Of a stretch of 8,951 nt of DNA, positions 4,212 through 8,951 are shown piece after piece. Origin of the DNA: Bacteroidaceae bacterium (GTDB lineage: Bacteria; Bacteroidota; Bacteroidia; Bacteroidales; Bacteroidaceae); assembly GCA_017548225.1 (NCBI GenBank), contig JAFYMV010000131.1, positions 1-8,951 on the forward strand. Reading direction: 5' to 3'. Numbering within the stretch: the first letter of the stretch is position 1; every line of letters starts with the position of its first letter. The notes beneath the pieces are model-generated. The model made no database searches and was not told the DNA's origin. It saw nothing but the letters and a program-made list of their open reading frames with translations. The translations under genes and the position numbers were made by a program.

Positions 4212-7181
4212 TTATGCTTTAGCAGCAGCCTTCTTGTCTTTGCGGTACATCACACGGAATGCCAACGGAGCAGCAAGGAAGAGTGATGAGCAAGTACCGT
4301 ATACTACACCGAGAATCATAGCGAATGAGAAGCTACGGATGCTCTCGCCACCAAGGAAGAAGATACAAAGCAGTACTACGAGGGTACTTACTGATGTGTT
4401 GATGGTACGAGCAAGTGTGGTGTTGAGTGAGTCGTTGAAGAGTTGCTTCTTGTCGCGCTTGGGATAGAGACCGAAGAACTCGCGGATACGGTCGAAGATT
4501 ACCACCTTATCGTTGATAGAGTAACCGATAGCGGTAAGGATAGCACCGATAAAGGTCTGGTCAACATCCATAGAGAAGGGCAACACGCCATGGAGCAGTG
4601 AGTAGGTACCCATGATGAGCACAACATCGACAACCAATGCGATAACCGAACCTACACTGTATGCTACATTGCGGAAACGGATAAGGATGTAGATGAAGAT
4701 AGCAGCCCATGCGAGGATTACTGACCAGATAGCACCACGGAGGATGTCAGAAGCCATGCTCGGACCTACCTTCTGTGAAGAGATGATAGAGCCGCCAGTG
4801 TGGTTGTCACGGTCAATGAATACATCGTAGGTAAGATCGCTGCTCAAGAGATTAGCCTCCATGAATGACTCGTAGAGGAACATCTCGATTTCAGCATCGA
4901 TGTCCTGTGCGTCGTCCTCAATGCGATAGTTAGTGCTGATACGCACGGTCTGGCCATCGTTACCAAGAGCGATAACTGATACTGAAGAGCCTTCGCCAAT
5001 CTTATCGGTGAGGATTGCCTCAACATTCTCAGGTACTACCTGATTCTCAAACTTAACGGTGAAATTGCGGCCACCAGTGAAGTCGATACTCTCGCTCAAA
5101 CCACGAATACCGAATGATGCGAGGCTAATAAGGATAGCAGCACCGAATACGATGAATGAGGTCTTATAAGCACCCATGAAGTTAACCTTTGAGTTACGCA
5201 TGAGGTTCTTAGAGAGATTGGTTGTGAAGGTGAGGTTAGTCCATTTCTCCTTGCCCAAACGCCACTCGTATACGAGGCGTGTCATGAACACTGCTGTGAA
5301 GAATGAGCATACGATACCGATGATCAAGGTAGTAGCAAAGCCACGGATAGGACCAGTACCGAAATTGAAGAGAATGATACCTGTAATGATAGAGGTGATG
5401 TTAGAGTCGAAGATGGCAGAGAACGCATTCTTGTAACCATCGGTGAGAGCCTGCTTCACTGTCTTACCAGCGCGGAGCTCTTCCTTAGTGCGCTCATAGA
5501 TAAGCACATTAGCATCCACAGCCATACCGAGTGTGAGTACCATACCGGCAATACCAGACATGGTAAGTGCAGCCTGGAATGAAGCAAGGATACCGAGTGT
5601 GAAGAAGAAATTGAGGATCAAAGCGCCATTAGCTACCATACCAGGGATGAAGCCATACATTGCGCACATGTAGATCATCAATACGATGAAGGCAACGATG
5701 AATGAGGTGATACCCTGCTCAATAGATTTTTGACCGAGTGAGGGGCCTACGATGTCTTCCTGCACGATCTTGGCAGGTGCGGGCATCTTACCTGACTTCA
5801 ATACATTTGCCAAGTCTTTGGTGTCTTCCTGTGTGAACTGACCTGTGATCTGTGACTGATCGCCAGTAATCTCGTTCATTACATTAGGAGCACTGTAGAT
5901 ATATCCGTCGAGTGCAATAGCGATGGGCTTACCAATGTTCTGCTTGGTGAGTTGTGCCCAACGGCGTGCACCGTCTGAGTTCATAGTCATTGATACGCTG
6001 GGGCGACCATTGTTGTCGTAGTCGTCAGTAGCTGACACGATAACATCACCCTCGAGAGGAGCGTGGCCATTGCGCTGTGTTGCCTTGATAGCATAGAGCT
6101 CGAAGATCTTGCCATCCTCGTCGATTGCCTTTACACCCCACATGAGCTTAAGGTCGCGAGGAAGCATAGCCTTCACCTCTTCGCGAGCGAGATACTCGTC
6201 GATCTGCTTCATGTCGCGGCTATGAGCATAACCAGCCACGCAACCTTGATTCTGTACGATCTGGAGGAGAGACATCAAGGGATTTTCCTTCTTTGCCTTT
6301 GCGATAGCAGCTGCGTTAGAAGCGCTCTCTGCGTTGTCTCCAGTGAGTGAAGAGAGGTCTACAGACTCTTCTTCAGCAACCTTCTCAGTTGCTTCAGCTT
6401 CTGCTGCCTCAGGGTTTTCTACTGCGATGATATCGCGGAGCTTTGCATCAGCAGCAGCGAGGAACGGAGCAACTTCAGCAGCGGTGTAAGTCTCCCAGAA
6501 CTCAAGGTTAGCAGAACCCTGGAGAAGCTTTCTTACACGCTCGGGCTCCTTTACGCCAGGGAGCTCCACCATGATGCGACCCATGCTACCCTCGAGCTCC
6601 TGGATGTTGGGCTGTGCCACACCGAAGCGGTCGATACGGGTACGGAGCACATTGAATGAGTTGGCGATAGCTGCATCAACCTCTGCGCGCACTACAGCCT
6701 CTACTTCAGCGTCGGTGCTCTTGGTGTTCACCTTATCCTTGAGCTGCTGTGTAGCGAAGAGCTCGGCAAGTGTGCCGTCGGGCTTCTGGTTCTTATACTC
6801 CTTAATAAATAAGGTGATGAAATCGCTGTTGCTGCTTGCAGCCTGCTTGTTTGCAATGGCTACTGCATTAACGAAAGCCTCATCGGTCTTGTGATCGGCA
6901 AGAGCCTTCACTACATCGGGTACTGATACCTCAAGGATAACATTCATACCGCCCTTAAGGTCAAGGCCGAGGCCGATACCCATTTCGCGAGCTTGCTTGA
7001 AGGTGTATACACCGAGGTAAACCTTCTTGTTCATTACTGAATCGATGTACTCCGATTCGCCTCCTGCATACTGTGCAGCCTTCTTCTCATGATGGCTGGT
7101 CACAAAGCTGAAGGAGAGGTAAAATGCACACACCAAGGTGAGCAATACCGCAATTACTTTTACAAATCCTTTGTTTTGCAT
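4212..7181 (-). CDS. secDF: Protein translocase subunit SecDF (fused SecD-SecF)
   Basis: A 989-residue fusion of SecD and SecF, the proton-driven accessory unit of the SecYEG channel that pulls exported proteins through on the periplasmic side. The single-chain form is usual in Bacteroidetes. Residues 6-26 are the first membrane helix; the large periplasmic P1 domain follows, beginning with GLGLDLKGGMNV (70-81). The SecD helices occupy about 488-636 and include GMAVDANVLIYERTKEELR at 552-570, with the aspartate of the proton path. A linker at about 637-670 leads to SecF: a first helix at 673-692, IDFTGGR at 699-705, a P4 domain to about 810, and helices to about 975 with AIGYSINDKVVIFDRIRE at 884-901. 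An insert at about 250-300 inside P1 is rich in Ala, Glu and Asp. The tail KDKKAAAKA is basic and cytoplasmic. The start at 7181 is followed directly by the first helix. The gene has its own promoter, a leader of about 90 bases and a terminator. Confidence 0.98.
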   Translation of the reverse strand: MQNKGFVKVIAVLLTLVCAFYLSFSFVTSHHEKKAAQYAGGESEYIDSVMNKKVYLGVYTFKQAREMGIGLGLDLKGGMNVILEVSVPDVVKALADHKTDEAFVNAVAIANKQAASSNSDFITLFIKEYKNQKPDGTLAELFATQQLKDKVNTKSTDAEVEAVVRAEVDAAIANSFNVLRTRIDRFGVAQPNIQELEGSMGRIMVELPGVKEPERVRKLLQGSANLEFWETYTAAEVAPFLAAADAKLRDIIAVENPEAAEAEATEKVAEEESVDLSSLTGDNAESASNAAAIAKAKKENPLMSLLQIVQNQGCVAGYAHSRDMKQIDEYLAREEVKAMLPRDLKLMWGVKAIDEDGKIFELYAIKATQRNGHAPLEGDVIVSATDDYDNNGRPSVSMTMNSDGARRWAQLTKQNIGKPIAIALDGYIYSAPNVMNEITGDQSQITGQFTQEDTKDLANVLKSGKMPAPAKIVQEDIVGPSLGQKSIEQGITSFIVAFIVLMIYMCAMYGFIPGMVANGALILNFFFTLGILASFQAALTMSGIAGMVLTLGMAVDANVLIYERTKEELRAGKTVKQALTDGYKNAFSAIFDSNITSIITGIILFNFGTGPIRGFATTLIIGIVCSFFTAVFMTRLVYEWRLGKEKWTNLTFTTNLSKNLMRNSKVNFMGAYKTSFIVFGAAILISLASFGIRGLSESIDFTGGRNFTVKFENQVVPENVEAILTDKIGEGSSVSVIALGNDGQTVRISTNYRIEDDAQDIDAEIEMFLYESFMEANLLSSDLTYDVFIDRDNHTGGSIISSQKVGPSMASDILRGAIWSVILAWAAIFIYILIRFRNVAYSVGSVIALVVDVVLIMGTYSLLHGVLPFSMDVDQTFIGAILTAIGYSINDKVVIFDRIREFFGLYPKRDKKQLFNDSLNTTLARTINTSVSTLVVLLCIFFLGGESIRSFSFAMILGVVYGTCSSLFLAAPLAFRVMYRKDKKAAAKA

Positions 7182-7277
7182 TGTTGTTAGTTATTTTATT
7201 TTGTTATTTGTTAGTATACTTTCGTTTAGAGACTGTACAATGACCCAATAAATCAGGTACAATATCCAACAAAGGTG

Positions 7278-7285
7278 CAAATATA
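7278..7285 (-). promoter_or_regulatory. Probable promoter (-7 box) and leader of secDF
   Basis: On the - strand TATATTTG matches TAnnTTTG exactly. No convincing TTTG is found 19-21 bases upstream, so the -33 element is weak. Transcription should begin near 7272, giving a leader of about 90 bases. The leader contains two copies of ATTGTAC (7235-7241 and 7257-7263) and then an A-rich, structure-poor run before the ATG with no Shine-Dalgarno sequence, a common arrangement in well-expressed Bacteroidetes genes. Confidence 0.55.
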
Positions 7286-7349
7286 GGACTTTTTTTCTCA
7301 ACTTACGATTCTTGAGTAAATTATTTGCATTTTTGTCTCCATTTTGCCC

Positions 7350-7391
7350 ATAAAAAGAGCTATTTGGCAGGCTTTGGGCTTACCAAATAGC
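7350..7391 (-). terminator. Intrinsic terminator of the 7TM-HD phosphodiesterase gene
   Basis: On the - strand a perfect 9-bp stem (GCTATTTGG at 7383-7391, paired with CCAAATAGC at 7359-7367) with a 15-base loop is followed at once by TCTTTTTA (7351-7358). It lies 28 bases past the stop codon at 7420. It separates this gene from secDF, which has its own promoter further on. The remainder of the 7182-7419 gap holds only the secDF promoter and leader. Confidence 0.82.
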
Positions 7392-7419
7392 AATATGATG
7401 GTTTTTTGAAAGAAAATTA

Positions 7420-8951
7420 TTATTTTTTCAGCTCCGGATAGGTGATGCGGGTGTGGTATATAGTACGCAGTTTCTCTTTGAATACACTCTTGATGTCACT
7501 GATATCCTTGAAAGTAATAGGACATTGCCTAAAGTAGCCCTCTGCCACTTGTGAATCGATGATGCGATCTACCAAATTGGCAATGTTCTCTTCGGTATAT
7601 TCGGGTAAACTGCGCGATGCAGCCTCCACCGAGTCGGCCATCATGAGAATAGCGGTTTCCATAGAATGAGGATTGGGGCCGGGATAGGTGAAAAGTTTCT
7701 CGTCAACCTCCTCGCCCGGATGTTCATTCTTGTATGAGATGTAGAAATATTTAGCTTTGCTCAGTCCATGATGTGTGCGGATGAAGTCCTTGATGGCTTC
7801 GGGCAGATGATGTTTGTCTGCAAGGCGTAGTCCTGCATGCACATGATTAATGATGATCTGTGCGCTCTTCTCATAAGGCAGGCAGGCATGCGGGTTGGTA
7901 TTGCCTTGATTTTCGGTAAAGAAGATGGGGCTCTCCAATTTGCCGATGTCATGATACATGGCTCCTGTACGCACCAAAAGGCTGCTGGCTCCCACCTTAT
8001 TAGCCGCTGCGGCGGCAAGGTTGGACACTTGGATGGAGTGCTGGAATGTACCGGGAGCATTTTCGGAGAGCTGGCGTAGCAGTTTGATGTTGAAATTTGA
8101 AAGCTCCATTAGTGTCACATCCGAGGTGAAGCGGAACAGCTTCTCGTAGAGCAACATCAGTGGATAGGTAAAGAGCAGCAATATGCCGTTGAGGAGGAAA
8201 TGTGCGAAGATACGCTTGTTGAACATCATGAGCGCACTCTTCGTGATGAGCTCGTACCCGAAGAATACAAAGCAGTAGCAAAGGATAGCTACTAGTGCCA
8301 CGCGGAATATTTGCGAGCGTTCGGTGAGCTCGGTAAGCGAATAGATGGCGGCTATACCAGCAGTGAGTTGCAGCAGAATGAACACGAAGGGGTCGGGAAC
8401 TATAATCGAACAGGTCAGCACGATGATGAGGTGTGTCATAAAGGCAGTGCGCGCATCAAGAAACACGCTTACCATTACCGGAGCCATAGCAAAGGGAATG
8501 ATCATAAGCGCTCCACCATTCGTCATAATCCATGAGGTGATGATGGGGAAAATCATCAATTGAGTGCAGAGGAACAATAACTTATTGCGGCGATAGAGAT
8601 AGCTGCGGCGATAGTTAATGAGATACATGAGAAATGCTCCCATGAATAAGGTAACAAGTAGAATCTGTCCGATGAGGGTCATCTGTATGCCTTGCTCATC
8701 AATGCGCTTATTCAATTCGTTCTTGTACGATGTCAATACTTGGAACTGATCTTCTCCCACCATTTCGCCGCTTCCGATAATCTTCTGGCCCGACAGGATA
8801 ACACCACTATTGGGCGAGATAGACTCCAAGGCATCGCGTCGCGCCGCTTCAGATTTTGCTGCGTCGTAGTGTATGTTGGGGGTAATGTAGTCGTTCAAGT
8901 TGCTCTGTTGCAGCACATAGCGTTCCAAAGGAGTGTTGCTGATAGCTATCA
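7420..8951 (-). CDS. 7TM-HD (PgpH-like) cyclic di-AMP phosphodiesterase, 5' end outside the window
   Basis: A partial gene: the frame is open to the right edge (residues IAISNTPLERYVLQQ precede any plausible start), so the N-terminal membrane anchor and most of the extracytoplasmic 7TMR-HDED domain are missing. About 509 residues are visible. Numbering from the codon at 8928, residues 1-60 end the extracytoplasmic domain (ALESISPNSGVILSGQKII), 83-262 hold about seven membrane helices, and 290-440 form a cytoplasmic HD hydrolase domain. Likely metal and catalytic residues are H297, H326-D327 in YHDIGK, H362, H386 or H387, and D432 in MADSVEAASRS. Listeria PgpH, of the same architecture, hydrolyses cyclic di-AMP to 5'-pApA; the same role here is inferred by family. 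Such proteins are often annotated only as HDIG-domain proteins. The gene ends at its own terminator upstream of secDF. Family firm, substrate probable. Confidence 0.92.
   Translation of the reverse strand, partial: IAISNTPLERYVLQQSNLNDYITPNIHYDAAKSEAARRDALESISPNSGVILSGQKIIGSGEMVGEDQFQVLTSYKNELNKRIDEQGIQMTLIGQILLVTLFMGAFLMYLINYRRSYLYRRNKLLFLCTQLMIFPIITSWIMTNGGALMIIPFAMAPVMVSVFLDARTAFMTHLIIVLTCSIIVPDPFVFILLQLTAGIAAIYSLTELTERSQIFRVALVAILCYCFVFFGYELITKSALMMFNKRIFAHFLLNGILLLFTYPLMLLYEKLFRFTSDVTLMELSNFNIKLLRQLSENAPGTFQHSIQVSNLAAAAANKVGASSLLVRTGAMYHDIGKLESPIFFTENQGNTNPHACLPYEKSAQIIINHVHAGLRLADKHHLPEAIKDFIRTHHGLSKAKYFYISYKNEHPGEEVDEKLFTYPGPNPHSMETAILMMADSVEAASRSLPEYTEENIANLVDRIIDSQVAEGYFRQCPITFKDISDIKSVFKEKLRTIYHTRITYPELKK

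Noticed and set aside
7182..7272. A possible short upstream peptide in the secDF leader, like an export-monitoring arrest peptide
   Set aside because: A frame beginning with TTG and running about 21 codons exists, but it has no ATG, no hydrophobic signal segment and no ribosome binding site.
1..8951. CRISPR arrays, tRNA or rRNA genes, transposases, phage or toxin-antitoxin genes, or a novel defence system
   Set aside because: No regularly spaced repeats, cloverleaf-like sequence or matching protein families were seen on either strand; the window is filled by known housekeeping families.

Overview
The window reads as a piece of a Bacteroidetes chromosome, most likely Bacteroidales and plausibly a Prevotella-type genome. 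Four signs point there: a fused SecDF translocase of 989 residues, a 7TM-HD phosphodiesterase next to it, promoters of the Bacteroidetes type (TTTG about 20 bases before TAnnTTTG) with A-rich leaders lacking a Shine-Dalgarno sequence, and two copies of a C-rich/G-rich intergenic repeat of a kind I recall from Prevotella and related genomes. The genus is an inference.

Layout from left to right: a MerR-type regulator with a GyrI-like effector domain on the + strand (24-848); a bidirectional terminator; then five genes all on the - strand. In their own transcription order, right to left, these are a 5'-truncated 7TM-HD (PgpH-like) phosphodiesterase running off the right edge, secDF, ychF, lgt, and a cation diffusion facilitator (CDF) transporter. 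Intrinsic terminators follow the 7TM-HD gene and secDF. Separate promoters can be read before secDF, ychF and the CDF gene, so most are single-gene transcription units; ychF and lgt may be co-transcribed.

Together the - strand genes form a core envelope and housekeeping block: probable cyclic di-AMP turnover, protein export, a ribosome-associated ATPase, lipoprotein lipidation and divalent metal efflux. SecDF helps export the prolipoproteins that Lgt modifies. The MerR regulator is convergent to the CDF gene and cannot share its promoter; its own target is probably outside the window to the left.

I see no RNA genes, CRISPR arrays, transposase genes or phage genes, and no undescribed multi-gene system. 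The points worth a second look are the inverted pair of intergenic repeats flanking the lgt upstream region, one of which creates a spurious N-terminal extension of Lgt; a palindrome just upstream of the CDF promoter; short direct repeats in the secDF leader; a base-composition step inside lgt; and start-site corrections for the CDF gene and lgt.
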